The notes under the pieces: model-generated
What the model was told of the DNA's origin: nothing
The model's input: only the letters and a program-made list of their open reading frames with translations
Databases searched by the model: none
Translations under genes and position numbers: made by a program
Shown: one piece after another, positions 17,301-26,120 of the stretch
Layout: each line of letters begins with the position of its first letter
How positions within the stretch are numbered: the first letter of the stretch is position 1
Origin: Actinoplanes subtropicus
Lineage (GTDB): Bacteria; Actinomycetota; Actinomycetes; Mycobacteriales; Micromonosporaceae
Direction: 5' to 3'
NCBI RefSeq assembly: GCF_000721705.1
Contig: NZ_JOJL01000032.1
Coordinates: forward strand, 1 to 64,000
Length of the DNA stretch: 64,000 nucleotides

Positions 17301-19625
17301 TTGCGCGGTCAGCTCGGGCCGGCGCAGGTAACCCAGGGCCAGGCCGGTGCCGCCGAGGTACAGCTCACCGGCGGCACCGGGCGGCACCGGGCGGCCGTCG
17401 GGGTCGAGCACGAGCGCCCGCACCCCCGGCAGCGGGTGGCCTATGGGTGGCCGGCGATCGGTGTCCGCGCCGGTCAGCTCGGCGGCGGTGGCGATGATGG
17501 TCGCCTCGGTGGGCCCGTAGGTGTTGAGCACCCGTACCCCGACCCGCTCCCGCCACTTCGCGAGGGCCGGCGCCTGCACCTGGTCGGCGCCGAGGATCAG
17601 CAGCCGCAGCGCGGCGGGCCAGCGCACCGCGTCGCCGGCGGCAATCAGCTCGTGCCAGTACGGCGTGGGCAGGTCGAGCACGGTCAGCCCGGCGCCGGCC
17701 GGGGTGGCGAAGAAGTCCTCCAGCCCGCCGGGCGGGGCGAGCACGAGCGTGGCGCCGGCGGCCAGGCACGGCCAGATCTCCTCGGCGTGGGTGTCGAAGC
17801 TGGCCGAGGCGAACTGCAGCACCCGGTCCGCGGGCGTGAGATCGTAGTGCGCTCGCATCCACTGCACCCGGGCGGCGAGCGCGCCGTGCGGTACGACGAC
17901 GCCCTTGGGGGTCCCGCTCGATCCGGAGGTGTAGATGACGTACGCCGGGTCGGAGGCGGACGGGCGGGCCGCGGCCGGCGGCGGCCCGGCGCCGTCCAGT
18001 GTCGCCATGTCCACGGTGGGCAACCCGGTGCCGGGCAGCGTGTCCCCGGCCGTGACCAGCGCGGCGGGCCGGGCGTCGTCGAGCATGAACGCCAGTCGGC
18101 GCGCCGGGTACCGCGGGTCGAGCGGCAGGTAGGCGGCGCCCGCCTGCAGCACGCCGAGCAGCGCGGCGACGAGCTCGGTCGTGCGGTCGAGGCAGACCGC
18201 GACCACGGTGCCCGGGCCGGCGCCGAGGGCGTGCAACGCGGCGGCGACCTGGCCGGCCCGCTCGTGCAGCCTCGGGTAGCTCAGCTCGCCGTCGTCACCG
18301 GTGACGGCCGTGCCCCCCGGCATCGGCAGCAGGTCGAGGACGGTCGGCGGCGCGGGCGGCGCCGCCGAGGTGGGCGGCTCGCCGGGGGCGAACAGGTCCG
18401 GCAGCGCGCGGTCGGGATCGGCGACCGCGGCGCGGAGCACGCCCTCGTACTGCCGGACGAGCCCCTCGATGGTTTCCGCCTCGAACAGCTCGGTGTTGTA
18501 CTGCGCCGAGCCGTGCAGTCCGTCGGCGGTCGTGACCAGTTCGACGGTCAGGTCGAGTTTCGCGCCCGGTGCCTGGGCGGGGAACCCCTCGACCGTGAGG
18601 CCGTCGAGCGTGAACGGGTGCTCCTGGGCCGGCTGGAGGATGAGCATGGTGTCGAAGAACGGGTTGCGGCTGGGATCGCGCACCACCGGCAGCTGCGTGA
18701 ACGGGACGTCCTGGTGCGCGTACGCCCCGATCGCGGTGCGGCGCACCCGCCGCAGCACCTCCCGGAACGAGGGGTCGCCGGACAGGTCGGCGCGCAGCAC
18801 GACGGTCCTGGTGAACAGCCCGATCCGCGGTTCCAGCTCCTCCCGGTCCCGGCCGGCCAGCACCGTGCCCACGCACAGGTCGTGCTGCCCGGCGTACCGG
18901 CCGAGAAGCACCTGGAAAGCGGCGAACACCACCATGAACAGGGTGGACCGTTCGGCGCGGGCCAACGTCGCGAGCCGGGCCGTCAGGTCGCCGGGCAGGA
19001 CGAAATCGACGCTGGCGCCGTGCCGGGTGGTGCGCAGCGCCGGGCGGGGCCGGTCGGTCGGCAGGTCCAGCACGGGCGCGCCGTCGAGCTGACCGCGCCA
19101 GTACGCGACATCGCCGCGGACCGGCGCCGGCTCCAGCGGCGGCAACGGGGGCAGCCGGTCGCCGCGGTAGAGGGCGCTGAGTTCGCGGTAGAGCGGCCCG
19201 ATGGAGCCACCGTCGACCACGATGTGGTGCAGGACGAGACAGAAGACGTGGTCGTCCGGGCCGAGCCGCAGCAGGGTTGCGCGGACGAGCGGGTCCGCCG
19301 CGAGGTCGAACGGCTGACGCAGCCGCGCGTCCAGCGCCGCCTGCGCGGCCGCCACCGGGTCGGGCCCGGCGCTCAGGTCCACCCGCTCCAGCGGCACCGG
19401 CAGCGTCGCCCGGATCTGATGGCACGGCCGCCCGTCCACCATCGGGAACGCCGCGCGCAGGCTCTCGTGCCGGTCCACCACCGCCTGCACGGCCGCCTGC
19501 AGCGCCGGCACGTCGAGCGGTCCGCGCAGCCGCTCGGCCACCCACATCCGGTACGCCGGATCGCCCGGGTCGAACTGGTCCAGGAACCACATCTGCTCCT
19601 GGGCGTGCGACAGGGCCGTTAGCAT
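11388..19625 (-). CDS. Bimodular NRPS (C-A-T-C-A-T-TE) fused to an MFS exporter
   Basis: 2745-residue synthetase that adds the last two residues of a peptide, releases it and probably exports it. Order: C (1-440, HHIVVDG at 133-139), A (A3 [11 protein letters not shown] near 563, NTYGPTE near 700, NGKLD near 885), T (LGAHS near 942), C (HHIVGDG near 1127), A ([11 protein letters not shown] near 1573, NLYGPTE near 1713), T (LGGHS near 1955), TE (2010-2270), then from M2289 a 12-helix-type MFS permease ([20 protein letters not shown] onward) in the same frame, with no stop and no ribosome site at the junction. The second A domain gives D-V-W-H-I-S-L-V-D at the specificity positions, close to the EntF serine code; the first gives D-T-E-D-I-G-T-I-I, whose acidic pair suggests a basic residue (weak). 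The TE nucleophile elbow is GHCGVG, with Cys2088 in place of Ser; GERD and EAGHFF supply Asp and His. There is no epimerase domain. Start ATG 19625 aligns with the C-domain N terminus but has a poor ribosome site and faces the HAD gene 6 bp away. Confidence 0.93.
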   Translation of the reverse strand: MLTALSHAQEQMWFLDQFDPGDPAYRMWVAERLRGPLDVPALQAAVQAVVDRHESLRAAFPMVDGRPCHQIRATLPVPLERVDLSAGPDPVAAAQAALDARLRQPFDLAADPLVRATLLRLGPDDHVFCLVLHHIVVDGGSIGPLYRELSALYRGDRLPPLPPLEPAPVRGDVAYWRGQLDGAPVLDLPTDRPRPALRTTRHGASVDFVLPGDLTARLATLARAERSTLFMVVFAAFQVLLGRYAGQHDLCVGTVLAGRDREELEPRIGLFTRTVVLRADLSGDPSFREVLRRVRRTAIGAYAHQDVPFTQLPVVRDPSRNPFFDTMLILQPAQEHPFTLDGLTVEGFPAQAPGAKLDLTVELVTTADGLHGSAQYNTELFEAETIEGLVRQYEGVLRAAVADPDRALPDLFAPGEPPTSAAPPAPPTVLDLLPMPGGTAVTGDDGELSYPRLHERAGQVAAALHALGAGPGTVVAVCLDRTTELVAALLGVLQAGAAYLPLDPRYPARRLAFMLDDARPAALVTAGDTLPGTGLPTVDMATLDGAGPPPAAARPSASDPAYVIYTSGSSGTPKGVVVPHGALAARVQWMRAHYDLTPADRVLQFASASFDTHAEEIWPCLAAGATLVLAPPGGLEDFFATPAGAGLTVLDLPTPYWHELIAAGDAVRWPAALRLLILGADQVQAPALAKWRERVGVRVLNTYGPTEATIIATAAELTGADTDRRPPIGHPLPGVRALVLDPDGRPVPPGAAGELYLGGTGLALGYLRRPELTAQRFPTVRGERWYRTGDRVRLRADGQLEFLGRLDSQVKIRGYRIELGEVEAALAGHPAVRQAAVLARPDAAGVRQLVAYLAGSAADLRPYVAERLPAYMVPTRYVWLDALPLTRNGKLDVAALPDPAAPAPAVAPLELRPTEELAAGLWAEALDHPAIGLDDDVFDLGAHSLLATRVRAQLCAATGADVPLHALFTHRTVRELAAAVDALLRDGGRPAEPILAQPPGPEPVPLSFEQERIWFLQQLDPADASYNIPVAVRLRGPLDADRLEQALHQLVARHESLRTRFPTVGGQPVQEVTRDLAAPVDRRSGDLDAARALVAERANAPFDLESGPLLRTLLVEVGPDEHVLAIVVHHIVGDGASIGVLLGELAALYGGQPLAPPPIRYADFVRWQRSHFDEAERERLRAHWQARLAGVPPLELPTDRPRPPVRTTRGGQVRHPLPAALSDALRARSRAERCTLFMTLLTAFEVVLGMHSGQDDFCVGAPFAGRDRVELEPLVGHLVNTVVLRADLAGDPTLRDLVHRTRAAALDAFAHPHIPFERLNLDRDPGRSTLFQAMFALQNAAPAGLRLPGVAVEPLSFDFTQAKVDLALDVWDTADGLWLLYAYNADLFHRERIERLAGHLERVLAALAEDPGVRLAEVPLLDPAERELVTAAFNDTAAPYPADATLPGLIEAQVARTPDAVAVMFAGCRLSYAELDRRAAATAAGLHAAGVRPGDLVAVSLPRCLDLPVALLGILKAGAAYVPLDPGYPPARLEFMRADSGATFVVTAESLATLPAGDDGRVAPGAGPADTAYVIYTSGSTGKPKGVRVSHTAIVNRLHWMQNYYRLGPDDVVLQKTPTSFDVSVWELFWPLLTGARLLLAEPDGHKDPGYLRDLIVRGGVTTAHFVPSMLAAFLAVPGLDACRGLRRIICSGEALPAALARRCLAALPGAELHNLYGPTEAAVDVTAWRCAPGDEPVPIGRPVPNTRIYLLGRDDQPVPLGVPGELHIGGVQLADGYHDRPELTAERFVTHPEFGRLYRTGDRARWRPDGAIEYLGRLDHQVKLRGQRIEAGEIEAALREQPGVTDAAVLLREDRPGDQRLVGYLVGGDPAAARAALRESLPEYLVPAAIVAVRALPLTPNGKLDRAALPAPAPARDLAGAAPATATEKLIAEVWGEVLGLPSVGAEEDFFDLGGHSLLATQVVARLRARLGAGVSVLDVFRCRTVRTIAALVDGPAGARELLNLLTPAGRVARRSLVCVPYGGGSAVVYQPLADALPDDHALWSVAIPGADIGLDQDRLPFAELAAACTEEVLAKVDGPVVLYGHCGVGSALAVEIARRLEAAGRVVETLYLGAIFPFARPGSRALSAVSRLARLEFLRADQGYANWLTSMGVDMSDLDPAQARQIIRNMRRDSEAAEEHFTGLLTGGVRRLRAPIVTVAGERDPATDFYPERFREWHFLTDRSAVVVLDEAGHFFLRYRARELAEIVTTDHRPGAAGRDPAHPHWYLHAVSDSDTPVTPSGPQPGMGRLLAIAAGQLVSITGSALTEFAVPLWIYLTTGSLGRFALFSVLALLPGMLIAPVAGAIVDRASRRAVMLAGDLAAGLTQLCLGMLVWSGHLRIWEIYALLVALSVALTFQRLAYASAVPQLVPKRYLGHASGVVQLAGGMAQLLVPLIAVGLLATIKLGGILVLDVASYGVAIVVLLAVRFPRTMAWRRKEPLASEIARGFQYSWGHRGLRTMLLWFAGLNVFLAPMFLLMSPLVLSFASLGQLGRVAFGGGLGGVVGALLLTLWGGPRQRRMSVMLVCTVALGLAGVLTGTRPSLVVAAAGAFGLGFWLTLVNGLYTTIVQVKVPQRFHGRVFALNTLIAWSTIPLGVGLVGPYATRLLDAPARHLTPIVGAGPGRGIGLTYVIFGLLVVGFAVAALASRTLGRFDTSVADAEPDDLVGLAALGRDATPGGAPTAAASRTQPAALAATNYSSPG

Positions 19626-19631
19626 GGCCCG

Positions 19632-20294
19632 GTGCCCGTACGCGCGCTGGTCTTCGACTTCGATGGGTTGCTGGTGGACACCGAGTCGGCCGCGTTGCGC
19701 GCCTGGGAGGAGATCCTCGCCGCCCGCGGTGTGCCGATGATGCCCCGGGCCACCTGGCACGGCGCGATCGGCGGCCAGGGCAGCGACGCGGCGATGCTCC
19801 GGTACCTCGCCGACCTGCTCGGCCAGGCCGACGCGCAGACGCTGCGGGCGCAATGGTGGCAGCGGCACCTGGCGCTGGTGGACGCGTCCCCGCTGCGCCC
19901 CGGCGTCGCCGGGTACCTCGCCGACGCGGTGCGGCTCGGGCTCGGGCTCGCGGTCGCGTCCAGCGCCACCGGCGACTGGGTGGCCGCGCACCTGCACCGG
20001 CTCGGCACGCGCGAGACCTTCACGGTCGTCGCGACCGGCGACGCGCACCGGCCCAAGCCCGCGCCGGACACGTACCTGGCCGCGCTGGCCGGGCTCGGCA
20101 CACCGGCCGCCGAGGCGGTCGCGTTCGAGGATTCGCCGACCGGGGTGGCAGCCGCGAAGGCGGCCGGGATGACCTGCGTGGCCGTACCGAATCCGGTCAC
20201 CGCCGTCCTGTCCTTCCCCGGGGCCGACCTGGTCCTGCCGTCCTTCGACGAGCTGGGCCTGCCGGCGCTGCTCGATCTCATCAGTTGCCCTTGA
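19632..20294 (+). CDS. HAD-superfamily hydrolase (beta-phosphoglucomutase-like)
   Basis: 220-residue subfamily IA HAD enzyme. Motif I is [12 protein letters not shown] (nucleophile Asp10 and acid/base Asp12), motif II SSATGDW, the Lys motif KPAPDTY, and motif [22 protein letters not shown], with the helical cap between motifs I and II. It should be a sugar-phosphate mutase or phosphatase; the substrate is not evident. It is the only plus-strand gene inside the minus-strand NRPS operon. Its GTG start is 6 bp from the divergent start of the large NRPS gene, and its stop overlaps the stop of the upstream NRPS gene by 14 bases, so it fills the gap between them exactly. GTG 19632 is the first start after an in-frame stop at 19620-19622. 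Any message reading through the NRPS operon would be antisense to it. Confidence 0.88.
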   Translation: MPVRALVFDFDGLLVDTESAALRAWEEILAARGVPMMPRATWHGAIGGQGSDAAMLRYLADLLGQADAQTLRAQWWQRHLALVDASPLRPGVAGYLADAVRLGLGLAVASSATGDWVAAHLHRLGTRETFTVVATGDAHRPKPAPDTYLAALAGLGTPAAEAVAFEDSPTGVAAAKAAGMTCVAVPNPVTAVLSFPGADLVLPSFDELGLPALLDLISCP

Positions 20295-23166
20295 TCGCCG
20301 CGGCCAGCAGCGCCGCGGTCGGGTCGTCGAAGTACACGTACAGCGGCAGGTCGGCGCCGAGCCGGCTGCGCACACGCGCCGCGATGGCGGTCAGCGTCAG
20401 CGAGTGCGCGCCGAGGTCGAACAGGTTGTCCTCCGATCCGACGTCACGCTGCAGCACCTCGGCGCAGATCTCGGCGACCTGCGCGGTGAGCGGGTCGGCG
20501 GGCTGCGCGGCGCCGGCCGGCCGCTCGGCCGGGCCGGGCGGTTCGGGCAGCGCCCGCCGGTCCAGCTTCCCGTTGCGGGTCAGCGGGAGTTCGCCGACGC
20601 TGACGTACACCGACGGGACCATGTAGTCGGGCAGCAGCCGGGCCAGATGGGCGCGCACCTCCTGCGGCTCGGGGGCGGGCTCGACCAGGTACGCGGCCAG
20701 GTAGGAATCCGCGCCGCCGCGGACCGCGACCGCCGCCGCCGACACTCCGGGATGGGCGAGCAACCGCGCCTCGATCTCGCCCGGCTCGATCCGGTACCCG
20801 CGGATCTTCACCTGGTCGTCGATCCGGTGCAGGAACCGCAGGCTGCCGTCCTCCGCGTACCGCACCAGGTCACCGGTGCGGTAGAGCCGTTCGTCGCGGA
20901 CGGCGGGGAAGCGGCCCGCGTCGCCGTGCACGTACCCCTCGGCGAGCCCGGCCCCGCCGAGATACAGCTCGCCGGGCACGCCGATCGGTACCGGCTCGGC
21001 CCGCTCGTCGAGCACCCACGCGGTGGTGTTGGCGATCGGCCGGCCGATGCTCACCTCGGCGGCGCCGGGCGGCACCTCCCCGCACGTCGACCAGATCGTC
21101 GTCTCGGTCGGCCCGTACACGTTGAACAGCCGGGCCACCCGGCCGCGCACGTCGGTGGCCAGCGGCGCGGGCAGCGCCTCGCCGCCGGCGAGTGCGACCA
21201 CCGCGGGCGCCGCGAAGCCCGCCTCCAGCAGCATCCGCCAACCGGAGGGGGTCGCCTGGACATGCGTGACCCCCTCCCGGGCGAGCCGGCACAGCGCCCA
21301 CCCGTCGCGGGCCTGCTCGTCGCCGGCGACCACGACCGAACCGCCGACCGTCAGCGGGAGGAACAGCTCCAGCGCCGAGATGTCGAACGACACCGAGGTG
21401 TGCGCGAGGAAGCGGGTCTCCGGCCCGGCGCCCAGTTCGTCGCGCATGGCCTGCAGCAGGTTGGCAAGGGCGGCGTGCCCCACCACGACACCCTTGGGGC
21501 GGCCGGTGGAGCCGGAGGTGTAGATGACGTACGCCCGGTCGGCCGGCGTCACCTCGGGCAGCGGCGCCGCCGGTGGCTCGTCGCCGTCGTCCTCGGGCAG
21601 CGGCACCGCGCCGGCGTCGGCCACGATCTCGTCGCGACGCGCCGGCGGGTGGGCCGGGTCGAGCGGGAGGTAAGCGGCGCCGGCCTTGAGCGTGCCGAGC
21701 AGCGCGACCACCAGCTCCGGCCCACGGGGAAGGCACACCGCGACGGTGTCGCCGGGGCCGATGCCCCGGGCGCGCAGCCGGTGGGCCACCCGGTTCGCGG
21801 CCGCGTCCAGGTCGGCGTAGGTGAGCGTGCCGACCGCGAACGCGTCCCGCGGCGAACGCGCGACGAGGTCGAGGACAGTGACCGGCGGGTAGTCGACCCC
21901 GGTGCGGTTCCATGCCGCCAGCGTTTCCCGTTCCGCGTCATCGAGCAGCGGCAGCGCGCCGATCGCCGTCTCCGGCGCCGTCAGCGCCGCGCCCAGCAGC
22001 GTGAGCCAGTGTCGCCCGATGCGCCGGACTGCCTCCGATGCGAGGACTTCGGGGCTGTACTGCAGCATGACGTCGAACCCGTCCGGGCCGTCGACGAGGT
22101 GCACCCGCAGCGCGCCGCGAGCGGTACCGCAGAACACCACCCAGTCCACGGTCGCCGGCACGCCGGGGAACTCCGGAGGGGCGATCCGGCGCCGGTAGGT
22201 CAGCGTCACCGGGGCGAACGCGACGGCCGGCTTCATCCCGGACAGCGCGCGGGCCAGCGGGACGGTCCGGTGCCGGTACAGCTCGCGCAGCTCGCCGCGC
22301 AGCCGCCGGACGTACTCGGCGAACGTCGCCTCCGGTGCCGGCCGCCCGGCCACCGGTACCTCGTTGACGAACAGGCCGATCCGGTCGGTGTCGGCCTCGG
22401 TACGGGTGCCGAGGTCGACACCGACGACCGGCTCCTCGTTGCCGTAGCGCCGTAGCAGGGCGTGCCAGGACGCCAGGACCAGCTCGAAGCGGCTCACCCC
22501 GAGCGTGTCCCCGGCGGCGGCCAGCCGGTCGGTCAGCGCGACCGGGAGGGTAAACTCGACGGCCTCGCCGGGCGCGGTCACCACCGAGGGGCCCAGGCGG
22601 CCGGGCAGGACCGGCTCGGCCGGCTCCCGCCAGCGGGCTTGCCAGAACTCGCGAGCCGCCTCGACATCGCCGTGCCGTGGATCGGGCGGCGGCAGCGGCG
22701 GGAGGACTTGTCCGGCGTACGCCCGGGCCAGGTCCCGGACGAAGACGTCGGTCGACTGCCCGTCGAAGACCAGATGGTGCGCGACGGCGAGCAGCACGTG
22801 CCGGTCGGCTCCGGTGCGGGCCAGCGCGAACCGGGACAGCGGCCCGGTGGCGAGGTCGAACGGCCGGCGGACGAACGCGTCCAGCTCGGCCTCGGCCACC
22901 CGCTCGACGGCCGGGGGCGTCGCCGCCGGGACCAGGCTTGGCACTCCCTCGTTCTCGGCCACCCGCGCGGTGAGCACCGGGTGGCGCCGGGTCACCGCTT
23001 CGACCGCCGCCACGAGCCGCGCCAGATCCGGCGCCCCCGTGAACGCCACCGCGAACGGCATGGCGTACACCCCGCCGGCCGTGCCGAGCTGTTCGTTGAC
23101 CCACAGCCCGGACTGGGCCGTACTGAGGGTGATGCCAGCAGCCGGTGCAGTGCTGGGCGGAGTCAC
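20281..23166 (-). CDS. NRPS module C-A-T
   Basis: 961-residue single-module synthetase. Condensation domain (1-430) with HHLVFDG at 130-136; adenylation domain (about 445-870) with [11 protein letters not shown] near 548, NVYGPTE, YRTGD and TRNGKLD near 864; carrier domain with LGAHS, phosphopantetheine Ser922. The specificity positions read D-I-L-A-L-G-V-I-W, seven of nine matching the glycine code D-I-L-Q-L-G-L-I-W, so glycine or another small residue is the likely substrate. There is no TE, so the chain passes on, presumably to the C-A-T-C-A-T-TE-MFS protein. GTG 23166 overlaps the upstream TGA (GTGA), so translation is coupled to the A-T-C gene. The upstream protein also ends in a C domain, so two C domains meet at this junction. 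Confidence 0.92.
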   Translation of the reverse strand: MTPPSTAPAAGITLSTAQSGLWVNEQLGTAGGVYAMPFAVAFTGAPDLARLVAAVEAVTRRHPVLTARVAENEGVPSLVPAATPPAVERVAEAELDAFVRRPFDLATGPLSRFALARTGADRHVLLAVAHHLVFDGQSTDVFVRDLARAYAGQVLPPLPPPDPRHGDVEAAREFWQARWREPAEPVLPGRLGPSVVTAPGEAVEFTLPVALTDRLAAAGDTLGVSRFELVLASWHALLRRYGNEEPVVGVDLGTRTEADTDRIGLFVNEVPVAGRPAPEATFAEYVRRLRGELRELYRHRTVPLARALSGMKPAVAFAPVTLTYRRRIAPPEFPGVPATVDWVVFCGTARGALRVHLVDGPDGFDVMLQYSPEVLASEAVRRIGRHWLTLLGAALTAPETAIGALPLLDDAERETLAAWNRTGVDYPPVTVLDLVARSPRDAFAVGTLTYADLDAAANRVAHRLRARGIGPGDTVAVCLPRGPELVVALLGTLKAGAAYLPLDPAHPPARRDEIVADAGAVPLPEDDGDEPPAAPLPEVTPADRAYVIYTSGSTGRPKGVVVGHAALANLLQAMRDELGAGPETRFLAHTSVSFDISALELFLPLTVGGSVVVAGDEQARDGWALCRLAREGVTHVQATPSGWRMLLEAGFAAPAVVALAGGEALPAPLATDVRGRVARLFNVYGPTETTIWSTCGEVPPGAAEVSIGRPIANTTAWVLDERAEPVPIGVPGELYLGGAGLAEGYVHGDAGRFPAVRDERLYRTGDLVRYAEDGSLRFLHRIDDQVKIRGYRIEPGEIEARLLAHPGVSAAAVAVRGGADSYLAAYLVEPAPEPQEVRAHLARLLPDYMVPSVYVSVGELPLTRNGKLDRRALPEPPGPAERPAGAAQPADPLTAQVAEICAEVLQRDVGSEDNLFDLGAHSLTLTAIAARVRSRLGADLPLYVYFDDPTAALLAAAIKGN

Positions 23167-26120
23167 GGTGTCCTCCCGGCGGGGTTCGACTGAGCGGCGG
23201 GGTTCGACTGAGCGGCGGGGTTCGACTGAGCGGCGGGGTTCGATTGAGCGGCTAGGTTGGACAGGATGGCGACCAGCCGATCGCCGAGGGCCGCGACGGT
23301 GGCGCGCTGGTAGGCGAGGTCGTTGTAGAGCAGGCGGCCGGCCAGTTCCCCGTCGGGCTGCTGCACGAGGGACAGCCGGGGCGCGGACAGGTCCGGGTCG
23401 CCGGGCGCGAACGGCCAGTGCAGGCGGAGCTCCGCCGGCAGCGGGTAGGGCTGCGAGTCGACGCCCGGCAGGTGCGCCGGGCCGCCCCAGCTCTCGAAGA
23501 AGAAGTGCACCGGATACGGCACCATCGCGGCCACGTCGAGGAACCGGTGCACCTGGTGGTCGGCGGCCTCCACGACGCGCGCGCGGACGGTGGACACCAG
23601 CTCGTCGAAGGTGCCGGCGGCCAGCGGCACCCGGATCATCAGGAGCTGGACGAGGCAGCCGACGAGCGACTCGTCCTCCCGGTGGGTGCGCCCGGTGACC
23701 GGGGTCTGCACCACGATGTCGTCGGCGCCGGTCCAGTCGCGCAGCACGGCGCACCACGCGGCCAGCGCCGCCATGAACGTCGTGACCCGCTGCCGGCCGG
23801 CATACTCCCGCAGTGCCCGGCCCACCGGCGCGGGCACGGTGAAGTCCACGGACCGGCCGACGTAGCGGGTGGCGGCCGGGTCGTGCCCGGGAAGGCGGGG
23901 CAGCGAAGCCGGGGCGCCGGCCAGCCGCTGCCGCCAGAAGTCGCCGTTGGCGGCCCACGCCGGTCGGGTCCGCGCGAAGAACGCCGAGGCGGTCAGCGGC
24001 AGGGCGGGCAGCGCGGGCGCCGGTCGGCCCAGCCGGTACGCCGAGTAGAGCAGGCCCAGCTCGCGCAGCAGCACCCCGTACGACATCCCGTCGAACACCA
24101 GGTGCTCGACGATCAGCAGCAGGATCTGCTCGGCCGGCCCGAGCCGGAGCACGCTGACCCGCAGCAGCGGCCCCGCGTGGATGTCGAACGCCCGCTCCAC
24201 CTCGGCGCAGGCGACCGCGTACGCCTCCTCCTCGCCCGAAACGTCGAACGTGGACAGCTCGGCCCGCCCGGCAGGCTGGATTCGCATGCCGGTGCGGGTG
24301 AACACCGCACGCAGCATTTCGTGCCGCTCGACGAGGCCGGCCAGTGCCCGGTCGAGCGCGGAAAGGTCCAGCGGCTCGCGAACCCGCAGGGCGACGGTCA
24401 CCGGCTGGATCTGCCGGTCGGCGGTCACGTGCATCCAGTCCAGGAAGTACTCCTGAGTGGAGCCCAGGCCGCCCGGCTCCACCGGTGCCGGCTCGTCGGG
24501 CCGGGCGCCCAGCGCCACGAGCGCCGCGGCCTGCGCGGCGAGCACCGGCGCGTCGAACACGAGCGCCACGTTCGCCGCCACCCCGAACGTCTCGGACGCG
24601 AGCGTGGCGAGCTGGGTGGCGGCGAGCGAGTCGCCGCCGAGCGCGAAGAAGTCATCGTCGGCGGCCGCCGCCGACACCCGCAGCACGCGCGTCCACAGCC
24701 GGGCGAGGGCGGTCTCGGCCGGGGTGCGCGGGGTCGTGCCGGTGCGGCGTGGCGCGGTGGTGAACAGCCGCCGCACCTCGCGCTTGACCACCTTGCCGGT
24801 CTCGTTGCGGGGCAGTGACTCCACGGTGGCGAACCGCAGCGGCACCTCGTGCCGGGCCAACCGCTCGCTGAGGTGGGTGCGCAGCTCCTCGACGTCGATC
24901 GGCCGGCGCGGGACCACCGCCGCCGCGACCGCCGTGCCGAGCGCCGGGTGCGGGACACCGACGACGCAAGCCTCGGCGACTGCGGGGTGCTCGTAGACGG
25001 CCGCCTCGACACGCAGCGTCGATACCCGGAACCCACCCGACTTCACCAGATCGGACTCCCGGTCGACAAGGAACAGGTACCCGTCGGGGTCGAGATGTCC
25101 GACGTCGCCCATCCGCACCCAGCCGTCCCGGAACGTGGCCGTGGTGGCTCCCGGGTCGCCGAGATACGACCGGGGTGCCACCGGCGAGCGCAGCCACACC
25201 TCGCCGATGCCGTCGTCGTCGGGGTCGGCGATGCGCACATCCCCGGCCGGCGGGCGGCCGACCGAGCCGGGCCGCTCCGGGTCCACGATCATCGTCGTCT
25301 CGGCCGGCCCCGACTCGGTGGAGGAGTAGAAGTTGACCAGTGTCGCGCGGGGGAAGGCGCGGCCGAGCGCCACGGCGACCGCCGGCGGCAATGCGGCCGC
25401 CGAGGAACTGACCAGCACGACGCTGGACAGGTCGTACCGGTCGGCCACCCCGGCACCGACCAGGTCGATGGCCATCGTGGGCACCAGGAACACGGTGCCG
25501 ATCCGGTGCTCCTGGACGAGCGCGGCGGCGCGTTCGCTGTCGAACTCGGCGAGCGGGATCGCGGTGGGCGCGGCGGCCAGCGCGTACAGCAGCATGTTCT
25601 GCGCGCCGTTGGTGCCGATCGGGAAGGCGTGCAGGAACGTCCGGGAGTGGGCGAACCGGCGGCGCCGCGGTTGCGGTTCGAAGCCGTACGTGAGGTTGGC
25701 ATGCGTGGCGGCGACACCCTTGGGTTCGCCCGTCGTGCCGGACGTGGAGATGACCTGGGCGAGGTCGTCCGGCCGCACCGGCGGCAGGCGCACGTCGCCG
25801 GCGGTGGACAGGCCGTCGAGGGTGGTGAGCACCCGCACCGCGCCGTGCAGCGCCGGTTCCGGGCCGCCGGACAGCGGTACGGGGACCGCGCCGGCCTTCT
25901 GCACCGCCACGTACGCCACCGCGTAGTCCAGCCACGGCAGCCGCATCGCCACCCGGTCACCGGGCCGGATGCCCTGCGCGACAAGGGCCCGGGCCACGGC
26001 GGTGGACCGCTCCTCCCAGGCGCCCAGGGTCAGCACCGGCCCCTCGGGCAGTCGCAGCGCGACGTGGCCGGGCTCGCCGGCCGCCCGGGCCGCCAGCAGC
26101 GCGGGCACCGTCGTGCTCAT
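23163..26120 (-). CDS. NRPS initiation protein A-T-C (acyl-CoA-ligase-like A domain)
   Basis: 985-residue protein. Residues 1-470 are an AMP-forming ligase closer to acyl/aryl-CoA ligases than to amino-acid A domains: VISTSGTTGEPKGVAATH (P-loop), YSSTESG, GDVGHLDPDGYLFLVDR and NETGKVVKREV. Then a carrier domain with LGGDS (Ser498) and a condensation domain whose active-site motif is EHLVFDG (about 672), keeping the catalytic second His but with Glu for the first. It should load a carboxylic-acid starter and join it to the first amino acid. The C terminus ends in a run of PAAQSN hexapeptides encoded by an 18-bp tandem repeat. ATG 26120 overlaps the glycosyltransferase TGA (ATGA). The starter acid cannot be named from sequence. 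Confidence 0.9.
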   Translation of the reverse strand: MSTTVPALLAARAAGEPGHVALRLPEGPVLTLGAWEERSTAVARALVAQGIRPGDRVAMRLPWLDYAVAYVAVQKAGAVPVPLSGGPEPALHGAVRVLTTLDGLSTAGDVRLPPVRPDDLAQVISTSGTTGEPKGVAATHANLTYGFEPQPRRRRFAHSRTFLHAFPIGTNGAQNMLLYALAAAPTAIPLAEFDSERAAALVQEHRIGTVFLVPTMAIDLVGAGVADRYDLSSVVLVSSSAAALPPAVAVALGRAFPRATLVNFYSSTESGPAETTMIVDPERPGSVGRPPAGDVRIADPDDDGIGEVWLRSPVAPRSYLGDPGATTATFRDGWVRMGDVGHLDPDGYLFLVDRESDLVKSGGFRVSTLRVEAAVYEHPAVAEACVVGVPHPALGTAVAAAVVPRRPIDVEELRTHLSERLARHEVPLRFATVESLPRNETGKVVKREVRRLFTTAPRRTGTTPRTPAETALARLWTRVLRVSAAAADDDFFALGGDSLAATQLATLASETFGVAANVALVFDAPVLAAQAAALVALGARPDEPAPVEPGGLGSTQEYFLDWMHVTADRQIQPVTVALRVREPLDLSALDRALAGLVERHEMLRAVFTRTGMRIQPAGRAELSTFDVSGEEEAYAVACAEVERAFDIHAGPLLRVSVLRLGPAEQILLLIVEHLVFDGMSYGVLLRELGLLYSAYRLGRPAPALPALPLTASAFFARTRPAWAANGDFWRQRLAGAPASLPRLPGHDPAATRYVGRSVDFTVPAPVGRALREYAGRQRVTTFMAALAAWCAVLRDWTGADDIVVQTPVTGRTHREDESLVGCLVQLLMIRVPLAAGTFDELVSTVRARVVEAADHQVHRFLDVAAMVPYPVHFFFESWGGPAHLPGVDSQPYPLPAELRLHWPFAPGDPDLSAPRLSLVQQPDGELAGRLLYNDLAYQRATVAALGDRLVAILSNLAAQSNPAAQSNPAAQSNPAAQSNPAGRTP
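23177..23260. repeat. 18-bp tandem repeat at the end of the A-T-C gene
   Basis: Four consecutive copies of CGGCGGGGTTCGACTGAG (plus-strand reading; copies at 23177, 23195, 23213 and 23231, the last with one change) and a degenerate partial fifth. On the coding strand they encode about four PAAQSN hexapeptides at the extreme C terminus of the A-T-C protein, ahead of the coupled start of the C-A-T protein. Multiples of 18 keep the frame, so copy number can vary harmlessly. It could act as a flexible linker or docking tail. Confidence 0.9.

Noticed and set aside
23167..23958. Upstream extension of the C-A-T synthetase frame
   Set aside because: Composition is shadow-like and overlaps the A-T-C gene in another frame; the real start is GTG 23166 at the GTGA junction.
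24085..24105. Possible inactive condensation domain (EH instead of HH)
   Set aside because: The catalytic second His and the DG are kept, so loss of function is not supported.
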